From Maylandia zebra (Eukaryota > Chordata > Actinopteri > Cichliformes > Cichlidae): a DNA stretch of 64,000 bases. Where the stretch lies: contig NC_135176.1 of NCBI RefSeq assembly GCF_041146795.1, positions 17,495,786-17,559,785 of the forward strand, read 5' to 3'. The notes beneath the pieces are model-generated. The model saw only the letters and a list, made by a program, of their open reading frames with translations, had not been told where the DNA came from and ran no database searches. Made by a program: the position numbers and the translations under genes. Shown one piece after another: positions 26,243 to 40,837 of this stretch. The stretch's first letter is position 1. Each line of letters begins with the position of its first letter.

Positions 26243-29200
26243 TGTTACATTAACCAAGTGAAATCTGAAAGAAAAAGAGAGAAACCACAGAAAGTAGTAA
26301 CTTAGTCTGATTTATGTGAGCCTTACCAAGTGTGTGGTATATTGTTGCTGTCTTTAAAAATCTGTAAACATCTAATTACTCCAGCTTTTGGCAGATGAAG
26401 TGTGTTTCTGCTCCACTAGATAGCATATTAGAGTCAGCTGGGTTTAATTTTTCCACAGAAACATTGTCTTATTGTGATTGATGACAATCAAAAAAAAAGA
26501 AAGGCTTACAGCCCTCCTCCACACAAGCAAATAGTTACCAGATTTGTACAGTGAATTTTAAACCTGTGGCTTAACTTTATGAATGCTCCTTTTTTGACAG
26601 GCTGTGTGCATAGAAAACACATGTATGGTCCGTGGCAGTAAGGAGGGGAGCAATGGGATGCTCCATTCTGTGAGGTCTCTTATCAAACCACCTGAGAAAA
26701 CTATCTATGAGCTCCTGATTGCTGACGGACGTTTCAAGTAAGAGCAAAGTATCATTCTAAAATACTTGTTGCTGAAAATGATTTCTCTTTGAGTCAAGTG
26801 AGATTTTTATCTCCAGTAGTGGGGATGGAAACAGTGATCGCACATTGCTTGTGTGCGTAATAAAACATCTTTTTCTGATGCTGTTGATGATTCACTTTCA
26901 GCAGAACATTTCTCACTGTGTAATTAAAGGCACCAGTAAAGGTTGGTGATGAAGAACTGAGGAAAACAAATCTGTGACTCAGTGGGACCACACGAGAATG
27001 CAAATCTCATTCAAACCCTCTGCCTGAACTTCCCTGCTAACACTATAATCCTCCCGGCTTAAAAGGGAAACCTTTTTTTATCTGTTCTGATATTCATTGT
27101 GTTATTGCAGTTAGAACCATTTTGCTTGTGGAAATACACAAATATAGAATATAAATTTCTTTCTGTCTGAACCACAACACTAAGGCTGTGGTGAAAATAT
27201 ACTTCCAGTGGACCATTAAAATCACCTGATTTCCACTAACCAATTATTGTAAACACTTAAACTGTACATTGCTCTTAAACGTTGTGCCTATTTTATTCCT
27301 GCATCCCTGATTTTCTTCTTTTCTTTCTGTTATTTGAATGACTGTAGGAAATTCCTGTCGTTAATGGAAACAGCAGGTCTGTATGATCTGTTAAAGCAGG
27401 AAGGCTCTTACACCGTCTTTGCACCAACGGACGATGCCTTTGTCGACCTCAGCAAGGAAGACATGGCTCTGCTCAAAAGTGAGTACCCCACTGCAGTGAG
27501 CACATATGCACTTATCTTTTGAAAAACCCAGCAATGCTGTCAATGTATCTTCATCTAATAGGGAACTATTTGATGCAGAAATGAGAAAAAACCATTGTTT
27601 AACATTGTGCAAAGTATGAATTATAATTCCTTCATATTGACACCGACAGGTGATCCAACTGTTCTGAGAAACATCCTGCTGTACCACTTCAGTAATGGGA
27701 CCTTCATCAATGGAGGATTAGAGGGAGGAGTTACCAATCTGCTCAAAACCTTCCAGGGCAAGAACCTGCAAGTTAAATCTGTATGTCATCTTTTAGAGTT
27801 TTTTTTTTTTTTTTTAATTAAAAAAGCCAGCAACGAGTTTCTAAATCCTTCTGGGAATGTCATAGAGCGTTAGTTTCAGATGTATCAGCTAATGAAACTC
27901 ATGAAATCACTCTTAGATTAATGTTTAAAATTCAGCCCACGGGCAGAAAAACTTTTCAAACTCAGCTCAAAGTGTGATTTGCCTCAGTTTTGCATGTTGG
28001 ACAATTGTAGGATATTAGTAACGTTAATAAATGGAATTCCCAGCTCTCACACTGCATTCTTCTTAAATGACTTAAATATTCTTAAATTTGTGTGAAGGTA
28101 ACGTTTAATTGTGTTTGGTTTTACCAGGTAGACAGCTCTATCCATGTCAACTCTGTGGATGTGCCACACAGTGACTTGATGGCAACAAACGGTGTGATCC
28201 ATATTGTGAAGAATGTTCTTTATCCAGGGGGTAAGAACGTGTGCTGTGTGTTCACCTGTATGCCTGGTTGCATTCTGCTTGTTTGATATATATTAAATGT
28301 GACGTGTATTACTTACAGACCTTCCTGTGGGCCGTCAGGACCTCCTGATCCTCCTGAGGAAGCTGATTAAGTACATTCAGATAAAGGTAGTGAAGGGGAA
28401 ACCCTGTCTGTGTATTTGTGTAGAGGTTTTACTGGTTGACTTTTGAAGCTTTCATTCTGTTATGCTTTTTGTTTTTTAGTTTGTCTCTGGATTTTCTTAC
28501 ACTGAGATCCCGCTCACCTTCATCAGTAAGTTCCCATAATATCACTATCACTGTATTATGTTTAGATATTTTTGCCTGAGCAGGAACCTAAAACTAATTT
28601 TATTACTTTCTCAGAAAGGACTATCACAACAACTACTCATTTTGTTGAAGGTAAGACCTAACTACACAAAGGACTTGAGTCTGCACTTATTTGATTTACA
28701 ATCTGCAGTGATCATAAATAACAGACATTCCTTTAAAACAAATGCATATTCTTTGCTCAACAATACAAATATGCATAAAGTGAAATCTGTCTTGCAATGA
28801 CATTAATAATTCATGTCTCATAGGAGGTTTCTCAGAGAAGTAAGTACGTACCAGTTAAAAGTCTGGACACTCTTACTTGTATATTAGACAGGGATTGTAG
28901 GTCTTAAGACATATTATTTGTTGTTATATTTGTATGTTTTTTAATCAAACAAATGAATATAAGAAGGAAAAATCAGTCTTTGCTTGGATCTTTTGTGGTA
29001 ATACTTATGTAGAGGCCATTGTTTTGCTGGGTGGGTTCAGAAAACAAAGGGTTTTTCAGATCTCAAGGGGATTTTCATTTTTATCTTTTAAGAAACCATG
29101 TTCATAAGATTTAAGGGCTACAATAACTAAATCTAAAAATACAACTTTACAGTGATTATACAATTGATGTGCGATTACTCATCTGGGTAGAGAATCCTAA

Positions 29201-30600
29201 CTATTCCTCATACTAAGCTACGTAAGCTAAATACTTTATCATTCTTGAAGTATTTATAAAATCACACACACACACACACACACACATATGAAGAGAGAGA
29301 GAGTATGCATAGTATGCAAACGGCTACCATACAGCCATCATAATTCATTATACAATGAGAACAGGACAAATCAACAATTGACAATGACTAATTAATATTA
29401 AAATCTGTAATATAATGTATTGTTTGGAGTTTAGTCTGTTACTGTTACTATTTTTACCATTTCTTCTTGGAGCAACTGTAACCCACATAATTTCCTTAGG
29501 GGTTAATAAAGTATTTTGATTCTGATTGTTTCAGGATGACCTGCCATTATCCAATGACACATCTGCTTACCTGCATCTTTTGCTCGTTTCTCCTCCTCTT
29601 CTTTTCTCTTTTTTCTAAACTGAGCACCTGATGGCTTTGAACTTTTCTTGTCCATCTTGGTTTTAATTTTGCACTGCAGTATGAACACCCATCCCTCAAC
29701 CCGAGGATCACCACAACATAACCTAATAAACCTACACCTTAGTTCACTTTGTCTAGGGTGTATTTCTGCCATTTTGCACAACCCAGGATTCAAATCATGA
29801 ATACATATGTGCTTGGACTGAAAACATTATGAATGAAATGTGGTCTATTTGGAAGCAGCAGGTCTCCCTCCCCTTTCGACGGGTTGTGTGTGAGACTTTA
29901 AATCATCAAACTATAAAATATAAATTTTAAATTGTTATTGATCCCTTTATCCCTAGTGTATAGTTTTTTTCTTACTCTTCTTATATTTATTGTTTGTTTA
30001 CTTGCACTGCTGTAACTGGAGCCTCGTCGTCTCGTCTCTCTATATACTGTACTATCAGGCGCACTGAGGGCTCTCGCACTCACGTCTCGTATACAGAATT
30101 TCGAAAAACCATCGGCGCAAATAATAAGTCTGTATCATAATGTCTGGTGTTTTCATGTTTGTTGGTTTGTTTTTATTTCGTTTTATTTTGCGAGCTGGTT
30201 ATTAGATGCTGCTCCAGCCAGCCAGAGAATCCCCCCACCGCCCCGCCCTGTCCTCCTTGTGCCGCAAGCAGCAGGCGCACCTAGCAAACGGAGGGCGCCC
30301 TTACTCCCAGCAAATGGGCAATAGAAAACCGATCGGTGCCTATGCCATCCCCAGTATGCGCTGGCATGATGTCGGGGCAGCATGAGTACGAGCAATTTTT
30401 TTATTTATTTTTTTGCCGCCCCCCACAACGATGCCGCTCCGGGCAACCGCCCGTGTCGCCTGTATCAAAACCCTCTACTGGACATGATCTTGGCTCTGAT
30501 TACTAAAAAGGGCACTTATCAAGCAACCTCAGGCCAAAGAGCAGCCTTCTGATAAAAATGGAAATCTTTCACCTTTCAGCTGGCTCTTGTACATATACTG

Positions 30601-30690
<90 letters not shown>

Positions 30691-33600
30691 TGATATTTTT
30701 GGCAAACGTTTCTTGGGGAAGGTTCTGGGGTTAGATGGGGATATTTTGTCAGATGTCACATCTCATTTATTATAATTTAAGCCAGTAGTTTTTAAAGCTG
30801 AAAGACTCTAAACCAACTAAAGAAAAAAGTGAAAAATTCTCATACAGTCCTGATTATTTCTCAAAGTGTGTAAGTGCAGGACTGATTAAGGCCTCCTTTT
30901 TTCAGTGCTGCAATCACTTACCATGCTCATGCCATCTTCTTGGTTTGAATGCATGTTCTTATCTGCTTGGAAAACTACACATAATGTGCCTTCAGACTCC
31001 TCCATAATAAAGAATTTGAGGAAGTTACACCCTTATTCCCTACATTCTTGACCGATGCTGAAATTACCTTTCCCTCTCTACAGTTCCTGAGTCAACAGTG
31101 ATCCGCAATGTTACCCGGGTTATTTCAGTGGAACCATCTATCACTACCGTAAAAAGAGTTATCGAAGGGGACCCTTCACTTCTCAAAGACATCAAAACGA
31201 ACTTTTCAATTACTACCAAGATCATCAAAGGGGACCCTACACTTACCGAAGTCACCAGAGTCATAGAACGGGACTCTGCAGCTTCCAAAGTCACCAGGGT
31301 CATCAAAGGGAACCCTACACAGACCAAAGTCACCAGGGTCATTGAAGGAAACCCTACACAGACCAAAGTCACCAGGGTCATTGAAGGAAACCCTACACAG
31401 ACCAAAGTCACCAGGGTCATTGAAGGGAACCCTACACAGACCAAAGTCACCAGGGTCATTGAAGGGAACCCTACACAGACCAAAGTCACCAGGGTCATTG
31501 AAGGAAACCCTACACAGACCAAAGTCACCAGGGTCATTGAGGGACAGCCTTCTATTACTAAAGTTACAAGAGTTATTGATGGTAATTTTCATAAAAAATG
31601 CTTATATCATTCATTTTCCATCATAGATGATCAAATTTGAAGCTAACAAAGTTTTTGGAACAGATTTGATGATGTTGCCTTGAATCACAGGTGCTAGTGT
31701 TGGTGGAGATGGCAGCACAGGTGAGTTTCCTTTGCATGTTTACTGATTTGAAGACTGTAGTAGCATTAATCTTAGAGCGTTCATGCACCTTCTAACAGAT
31801 CTGCATGATGATATTAGCCACTGTGTGTCACTCTCTTTTAATGCAGATTTAATTTCACCTTTAATCACATTTTTGTGTGGTGATCAGCTACTAAGTCAGA
31901 TACTGTTTGCACCATTCTTTGTCTTGAGTTGATCCTTTTGTGAATGCCTCATCTTCAGTAACTACTCTCTCTTCCTCTATGGTGTATACTGCATTTCTTA
32001 AGAATAATGATGACCAGAAGAAGAGAGAAGGGATTGTAAAGCACATGCATTGACTTGGCTCTTTTGAGCACAGTTGTTCAGCCATGGTCTTCAACATTTT
32101 TTTTTTTTTATTGTAAGGCCTGAAGTTTGGATTTTGACTGCCGGTAGAATGAAACCAGGGATGTGGATCGTTTACATCCAGTCCTTCTCTGGCTGGCTAA
32201 GTGGCAGTCAAAGCCGCCATTGCTGCTTGAACCTGTCATCTCAGTTTCTCAGATTTGTGAAAGCATCCACGACTGCTGTGTTCGACGGGGTGAACAATGG
32301 CAGACTCAAATCCTGACAGAGATCACAGGAACTGGGCTGCAAGGTTCTACAAGACACTTTCAAAGTGTCTTGTAGTGGTGGAAGGAAATGTGATCCTTCA
32401 ACAGACTAATCAACATAATCAACAAACTAAACAGACAGGGAGGTGTTGTTTGATGACGGTTTAGATGGCTGGATCATAATTTGAGTTTGGAATTAGAGAT
32501 AAAACATACAAGCAAAACACTAAAGGAGAGAGGAGTTAGCAATTAACTCAGCAGTAAGGCTCATGACTGAGGTACCCAAAAGACGGACAAGTGTTGACTG
32601 GAGCAAGATTTACACAAAAATGAATTAGTCCTCATTTCGGACTGGATACATCAAACTGCTCTTTATTGTTTTTGTGTTTGTTTGTGCTCGGAAAGCCCTG
32701 TTTAACAGCCTGGTTCATGGGATTGCACAGAATATGATGACAATCTTTGGCAAGCATGCAAGGAACATAGGTTCATTTTTGCAATCCATCTGCTGGATAG
32801 ACATCCAATTCCATCCTAGTATAGATGTTGTTGTTTCTTAGGGGAGGTTGCACATCCTCTATGTTGTGGCATGTATGTGTGAGAATTGTGCAGTGTGCAA
32901 ATTATATTATTATATTATCAGACCATTGGGCCATTGTCTTTTGGGTACAATAGCAGGTGATCTTTCAGCTGCTTTTCTGGTGTCTTGCAGCTTATTTCTT
33001 GGGCTAATGGTACTGTGCGTCTGTGTGCAATTTGTGTATGTTCATAAGCTTACCCATGTGTGCTTGACTCTGTGTTGGTGGTGGCGGAGGAGGTACAGTA
33101 TTTTATGGGGTGTATGTGCCTGTCAGTCTGTCCATTTGTCAGTCAGTACTTGTACAGTTGCTAAGTCGTTAAATGACTTTCAACACCCTTCTCCGCTGCC
33201 GGTCTGAAGGTGGAGCCAGACACACCACGGCGAACGAGCCTCAGATCATTGAGGGTAATGTGTCCTCCCATAAACACTTTATACCAAATAGGTTTATTTC
33301 AAATGTTTAATTTCCTTAAAATGATCATGATTATAAATCTATATTCAGTGCAAGTGGATACCTCAAGGTAGGAAAGTAATCATGAAGCTTTTTTAAAAAC
33401 TGATTTGACTCAGAACATGATTTCGGATTTTAGATGTAATGGTTTTGTTTCAAACGTTCAGGCCCAGACTTTTCCAGGATCACTACAATCCACGGAGACC
33501 CAAGTCTGATCGATGAGGAGTCTGAGAGAATTAGCAGAATCATTAAAGGTAAGTGCTTTGACTTTAATTTTGTGACATACTTGTCTGTATATCTCTAATA

Positions 33601-33808
33601 TACAAACTAACCATATTATCTCTTAAATTCGCAGAAGGAGGTAGATTTGCTGCTGCCAGGAAAGCTCCAGGTAACAGTATAATTACTTGCTGATGCATTC
33701 ACAGCCTTTATCTTCTTAATACATTTTGTTCGCTCTGCTTCGTCTTTTTCAGCTGGAATGAAGAGGCGGGCAAGGCTGGTCAGGCGTCACCATAAGCCAA
33801 GGGAGTGA
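17406..33808 (+). CDS. postn: Periostin, complete gene (23 coding exons, 931 aa)
   Basis: Secreted matricellular protein of collagen-rich tissue that binds integrins and matrix partners. Exons: 17406-17524, 18906-19004, 23626-23690, 23796-23953, 24057-24221, 24337-24483, 24609-24750, 25394-25606, 25696-25830, 26017-26165, 26601-26737, 27348-27478, 27650-27780, 28128-28230, 28319-28386, 28480-28525, 28615-28650, 31084-31581, 31691-31720, 33210-33254, 33462-33548, 33635-33670, 33753-33808. Phases agree at every junction and the sum is 2,796 nt. A signal peptide ([20 protein letters not shown]) precedes [20 protein letters not shown], the EMI domain and its ECCPGYM. Four FAS1 domains follow, with cores [38 protein letters not shown] and [11 protein letters not shown]. 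The tail is repetitive and ends basic ([16 protein letters not shown]). Human periostin is 836 aa; the excess is in the repeat exon. The postna/postnb assignment is open. Confidence 0.95.
18168..18652. mobile_element. Non-autonomous Tc1/mariner-like element in periostin intron 1
   Basis: Inverted ends 'atggacaaaagtactgg' at about 18,169-18,185 and its reverse complement 'cagtacttttgtccat' at about 18,636-18,651, flanked by TA. The interior has no transposase frame. It contains an internal inverted pair (cacatcaactc / gagttgatgtg, about 18,433 and 18,456). Confidence 0.7.
19312..19613 (-). repeat. tRNA-derived SINE, copy 2, in periostin intron 2
   Basis: Same architecture as the copy at 13,722-14,002. 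Read on the minus strand it runs from a tRNA-like head ('gatcgtggctcaagagttg', 'ccggttcgtgcccc') through 'gtccttgggcaagacac' to the tail 'agcgctatataaatac'. The two copies clearly differ at many positions, so neither is a recent insertion of the other. Confidence 0.8.
20989..21052. repeat. (GT)16 followed by (GCGT)8 microsatellite
   Basis: Pure GT run to 21,020 followed by a GCGT run; it lies in periostin intron 2. Apparent ORFs through it (poly TH/AR) are artefacts. Confidence 0.95.
22145..22765 (-). mobile_element. Solo-LTR-like insertion, copy 1 (in periostin intron 2)
   Basis: 621-bp segment with ends TGTCATGG...CCATGACA (5'-TG...CA-3') flanked on both sides by the 5-bp direct repeat CATTT (22,140-22,144 and 22,766-22,770). 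Orientation was set by comparison with the 62,188 copy: the 'ggaccca...gcagac...' end here corresponds to the 3' end there. There is no internal coding region, which suits a solo LTR left by recombination. Alternative: a short non-autonomous element with inverted ends. Confidence 0.7.
24841..24920. repeat. Short tandem and hairpin block in periostin intron 7
   Basis: The 10-mer 'gagctactat' occurs in tandem, and CTACTATGAGC (24,874-24,884) pairs with GCTCATAGTAG (24,905-24,915). An inner GTGTG/CACAC extends the stem. It is probably the end of a MITE; the host gene frame is not affected. Confidence 0.6.
26176..26240. repeat. (GT)n microsatellite in periostin intron 10
   Basis: Uninterrupted GT run beginning about 10 bases after the donor site of the exon ending at 26,165. 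Confidence 0.95.
29263..29286. repeat. (CA)n microsatellite
   Basis: Short pure CA tract followed by a GA-rich run (29,291-29,302), in the long periostin intron before the repeat exon. Confidence 0.9.
29340..29530 (+). repeat. 3'-tail fragment of an interspersed retroelement
   Basis: Ends with 'ggggttaataaagtattttgattctgatt', the kind of tail (AATAAAGTATT plus GATTCT units) seen at the end of many fish LINE/SINE copies. No coding part is present. The family was not determined. Confidence 0.45.
30183..30480. mobile_element. GC-rich DNA-transposon end fragment (hAT-like)
   Basis: The right end 'gccgctccgggcaaccgcccg...caaaaccctctactg' resembles terminal parts of hAT-type elements in fish. It is strongly GC-biased against its AT-rich intron surroundings. 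The left terminus and target duplication were not found, so the call rests on resemblance of the end sequence only. Confidence 0.4.
30608..30685. repeat. (CA)39 microsatellite in periostin intron 17
   Basis: Pure CA run of about 78 bases. The TH-repeat ORF across it is an artefact. Confidence 0.97.
31311..31544 (+). repeat. postn: 39-bp coding minisatellite inside a periostin exon
   Basis: Six nearly identical 39-bp units, each encoding [13 protein letters not shown], lie in the exon 31,084-31,581. Upstream are diverged units ([39 protein letters not shown]) and downstream [13 protein letters not shown]. Units differ by only one or two bases (e.g. gaagga versus gaaggg), which indicates recent duplication or homogenisation. 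The unit length of 13 residues keeps frame, so copy-number change alters protein length only. Open antisense frames over this region are by-products of the periodicity. Confidence 0.95.
32347..32375. repeat. Perfect 29-bp palindrome in a periostin intron
   Basis: CTACAAGACACTTT, one base, then its exact reverse complement. It sits in the intron between exons ending at 31,720 and starting at 33,210, with no recognised element around it. Confidence 0.85.
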
Positions 33809-34430
33809 ATCTTGCAGAAAGATAAATGCTTAGGGCTCACCACAAGGATTGTATGCATCTCCAGCGCTCCTGGTCGAGCAGTGGTGGATTGAAAAACCGC
33901 AGATTGAGATTAAATTAATTTAGCCATTTCTTAATCCAAAGAACCATTAAGTTTGTTTGTTATTCCATCTGAGGCACAGTTCGTGTAATAGCCATACGAT
34001 TGAACTCTTTATTTCCCTAATTTTGGTGTGTAAGGAATAGTGATTTTTAATGTGGGGGCAAAATAGGGTGAAAGGTGAGGTATATTGTACGAGAATTGTT
34101 GTTTGTTTGTTTTTTCGATATCACTTTGCAAACAGATTAGTACAAAAGAGTTTTGTATTCTTTTGGTTTGTTGTTATTTGTCATATGGTGCTCTGTTTTA
34201 AATAGTGTTTTGCTACCGGTAGATCTTCTACTGTACCTCTGTAAATTATGGCATGATCATTTTAAAATGCCACGATGGGGTTTTTTCTATCATGACGGCG
34301 ATAGATCGACAGATGTTTCATACTTTTGATCGGGAACTTGACTCGTGTATGTCTATACACAATCAGACTTTACAATCCTATGTTTGTACCTTACAAACAA
34401 GTGACCAATAAATGTGTGAATACAATGCAG
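33809..34430 (+). other. postn: Periostin 3' untranslated region (probable)
   Basis: Follows the TGA stop. An AATAAA signal at 34,407-34,412 is the best candidate poly(A) signal. Confidence 0.6.
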
Positions 34431-35415
34431 ATTATGACTAAAGAAATTCCTTTCATCTACTTTTCCATTATCTAACATGGCTATTCTGTCTGTAGAGCTA
34501 CATCGTGTATATGAATATACTGAAAGTAAAGTGCTGGTGAAAAACCCCCCAAAAAAGCATAAAGCAATCAAAAGGTTTTCAAGAGTATTGACACTAAATC
34601 AGATGAGCTATCACTTCCTCAGACAGATGTCTATAAACCTAAGTTTAATTTTCATAAGAGTCCATAGACCTGAAATCAAATGTAAAACTGAATAACGTTT
34701 TTACTATTTTTTAAATGGTTTAAATAAGAAATGTTCACAATTATATCTCATGTATATTATTACATTATCCAAAGTATTATCACTTACAGTATATTTTTAA
34801 TATGTTAATATGAGTATAACATGCAGGTTAAAAAGAAACAAAAAAAAAGTTTTACACAGTTATTATTGTGTACTTAGTCCTGATTGTGTCTACTAATGTA
34901 CAGGTAACAGCTTCAAGAATTGTAGTATCAAGCATGCTTCATCTGCAAATCTGACAATAGCCCTGGCAGCTACCTGTTGAGCTGTGATGACTTTGCTGTC
35001 ATATCTTACGATCTTTATCTGACTAAATTATTCAAAATATTTTGAAAGCAAAATTTTGGACCAATTTCACTTTTGGATTTCAACCAAGGAGTGTCTTAAC
35101 TGTAGCACATGCACTGATTGACCTCATGTTTTCCTGGTTTACTTTTGCTTCTGAGAATCACCATTACGCAAGAAGCTTCTGTCCATGGTGTAGCTCTTTA
35201 GTAATATCATTTAAATGACTGGTGGCAACTTGCCTCTGAAAAGTTAAAGTTTGCACAAGGAATGGTTGCTTAACATCACAAGGCCCTGATAAAACAAATT
35301 GCAGCTTACTCTGTGTTTTCAGCATGTTTTTTGTTCTCTTCTTTCATTCACAGACATGGAAAAATACTGAATATTGTTATTATGAGGATAATTACTTATG
35401 ATAATAACAGAGACA

Positions 35416-35417
<2 letters not shown>
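34431..35417. other. Intergenic, no gene seen
   Basis: AT-rich sequence with only short random ORFs (the longest is 72 codons, minus strand at 34,353-34,571, overlapping the probable periostin 3' end). Confidence 0.5.

Positions 35418-35462
<45 letters not shown>
35418..35462. repeat. (TTA)15 microsatellite
   Basis: Uninterrupted TTA run immediately before the decayed LINE. The poly-L and poly-N frames across it are artefacts. Confidence 0.95.
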
Positions 35463-35463
<1 letters not shown>

Positions 35464-35467
35464 ATAA

Positions 35468-37305
35468 CAGACCTGGCCCACCTAAACTTATAGTGAGGGT
35501 GTGCTTGGAAAGCCTGGCAGTGGCCCCGGTCCGCAAGATCTTCAACGCACACCTCGGGAAGAGTTTCAACAGCATTCCGGGGGAGACTTGGGACACTGAG
35601 TCACCTCTATTGCTGAAGCCACTGCGTCCACAAGGTGGCTCGTGCCTGTCATGGTGGTAACCCAAGGCCAAGCAGAACACAGATCGGGCAGTGGCTGAAG
35701 CAAAAACTCGAGTGTGGAAGAGGTTCGGATAGGCCATGGAAAAAGACTTTCAGACTGCCTCAAAGAGATTCTGGAAAACTGTCAGAGGACTCAGGAGGGG
35801 AAAACAATGTTCTACCTGCACTGTGTGGAGTAGAGCGCTGTGACTTCGACTGGGAACATTGTTAGGCAGTGGAAGAATACTTTGAGAAACTCCTTAATCC
35901 AACTCCCACGTCTTCCGTGGAGGAAGCAGAGTCTGGGGACGAGGGGACGACTCGCCTATCTCTGGGGGCGAGGTCACTGAGGCAGTTAAACAACTCCTTG
36001 GTGGCAGAGCCCCTGGGGTGAGTTTCTGAAGCCTCTGGATGTCGTAGGGCTGCCTTGGTTCACAAGCCTCTACAATGTTGGATGGAGATCAGGGGCAGTA
36101 CCCCTGGCTTGGCAGAGCAGGGTGGTGGTTCCCATCTTTAAGAAGGGTGACCGGAGGGTGTGTTCCAACTATAGGGACATCACACTCCTAAGCCTCCCTG
36201 GGAAAGTCTATGCCAGGATGCTGGAAAGGAGAGTCTCTCTGTTAATTGAACCTCGGATACAGTAGGAACAATGCGGTTTTCGTCCAGGCCGTGGAACACT
36301 GGACCAGCTCTTTATCCTCTCAATGATACTTGAAGGTGCATGGGAGTTTGCCCAACCAGTCTACATGTGTTTTGTGGACTTGGAGAAGGCATTTGATCGT
36401 GTCCCTCAGAGTGTACTGTGGGAGGTGCTTTGGGAGTACGGGGTGTCTGGCCCATTGCTACGGGCCATTCGCTCATTATACAACCGTTGAAAGAGCTTGG
36501 TCCACATAGCCGGCAATTTAATGGATTTGTTCCGTGGGTTCGGTGGATGATGGACTCAGTGAGGGCTGCCCTTTGTCACCGATTCTGTTTGTAATTTTAA
36601 TGGACAGAATTTCTAGGCGTAGCCAAGTGGCGGAAGGCTTTCAGTTGGGTGGTCTTAGAATCTCATCTCTGCTTTTTGCAGATGATGTGGTTCTGTAGCT
36701 TCATCGGGTGATGGCCTCCAGCTCGCACTGGAACGGTTCGCAGCTGACTGTGAAGTGGTGGGAATGAGATTCAGCACCTGGAGAGGTGGTGGAGTGGTGA
36801 AGTTTAAGTATCTTGAGGTCTTGTCCACAAGTGATGGGAGAAAGAAGCGGGAGATCAACAGATGGATTGATGATGCGGGAGCTGTACTGGTCCATTGAGG
36901 TGAAGAGAGAGCTGAGTGTAAAAGCAAAGTTTATCATTGATTTACCACACAATCTGCATCCTTACCCTCACCTATGGTCATGAGCTGTGGGTAGTGACTG
37001 AAAGAACGAGATCCCGGACACAAGCAGTGGAAATGGGCTACCTCAAAACGGTGGCTGGCCTCTCCCTTAGATAGGTTGAGAAGTTCGGGAGGGGACTTCT
37101 AAGGGAGGGGCTCAGAGTACAGCCACTGCTCCTCCACATCGAACTACTTGAGGTGGTTCCAGCATGCCTTCTGAGCGTTTCCTGTGTGAGGTGTTTCGGG
37201 CATGTCCCATTGGGCGGAGGCCCCAGGGCAGACCTAGGACATCATGGAGAGATTATATCTCTTGGCTGGCTTGAGAACGTCTTGGTGTTTCCCCCATAGC
37301 TCCCC
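35468..37305 (+). mobile_element. Decayed LINE (non-LTR retrotransposon) pol fragment
   Basis: Reading across frames gives reverse-transcriptase blocks in order: VVVPIFKKGDRRVCSNYRD, LLSLPGKVYARMLERRV, CGFRPGRGTLDQL, FVDLEKAFDRVPQSVLWEV and SSLLFADDVVL. A C-terminal part follows (HELWV, 'gggcggaggccccagggc'). Many stops and frameshifts, for example TAG before EQCGF and TGA after LYNR, show it is dead. The 5' end is truncated after the TTA repeat and the 3' end is lost where the next LINE begins. The clade is not asserted. Confidence 0.85.
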
Positions 37306-37308
37306 ATA

Positions 37309-40829
<3,521 letters not shown>

Positions 40830-40837
40830 GTGGCAAT

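Noticed and set aside
28824..28839. A 16-nt exon-like piece between a TAG acceptor and a GTAAGT donor in the long periostin intron
   Set aside because: Including it would break the reading frame into the repeat exon (phase 1 needed, phase 2 given). Direct splicing from 28,650 to 31,084 keeps frame.
31311..31544. Regular spaced repeats resembling a CRISPR array
   Set aside because: Eukaryotic coding exon; units are contiguous 39-bp copies without unique spacers.
31064..31592. Long open frames on the opposite strand and in a second + frame of the periostin repeat exon
   Set aside because: A 39-bp periodicity keeps every frame open at once; only the frame that splices in phase encodes the periostin-like KVTRVIEG units.
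33349..33367. A 19-nt exon-like piece (CAG acceptor, GTAGGA donor) in a periostin tail intron
   Set aside because: Length 19 disrupts the phase-1 to phase-1 pattern that all tail exons share.
35313..35740. ORFs with poly-Leu or poly-Asn stretches
   Set aside because: Translations of the (TTA)n microsatellite fused to decayed LINE sequence.
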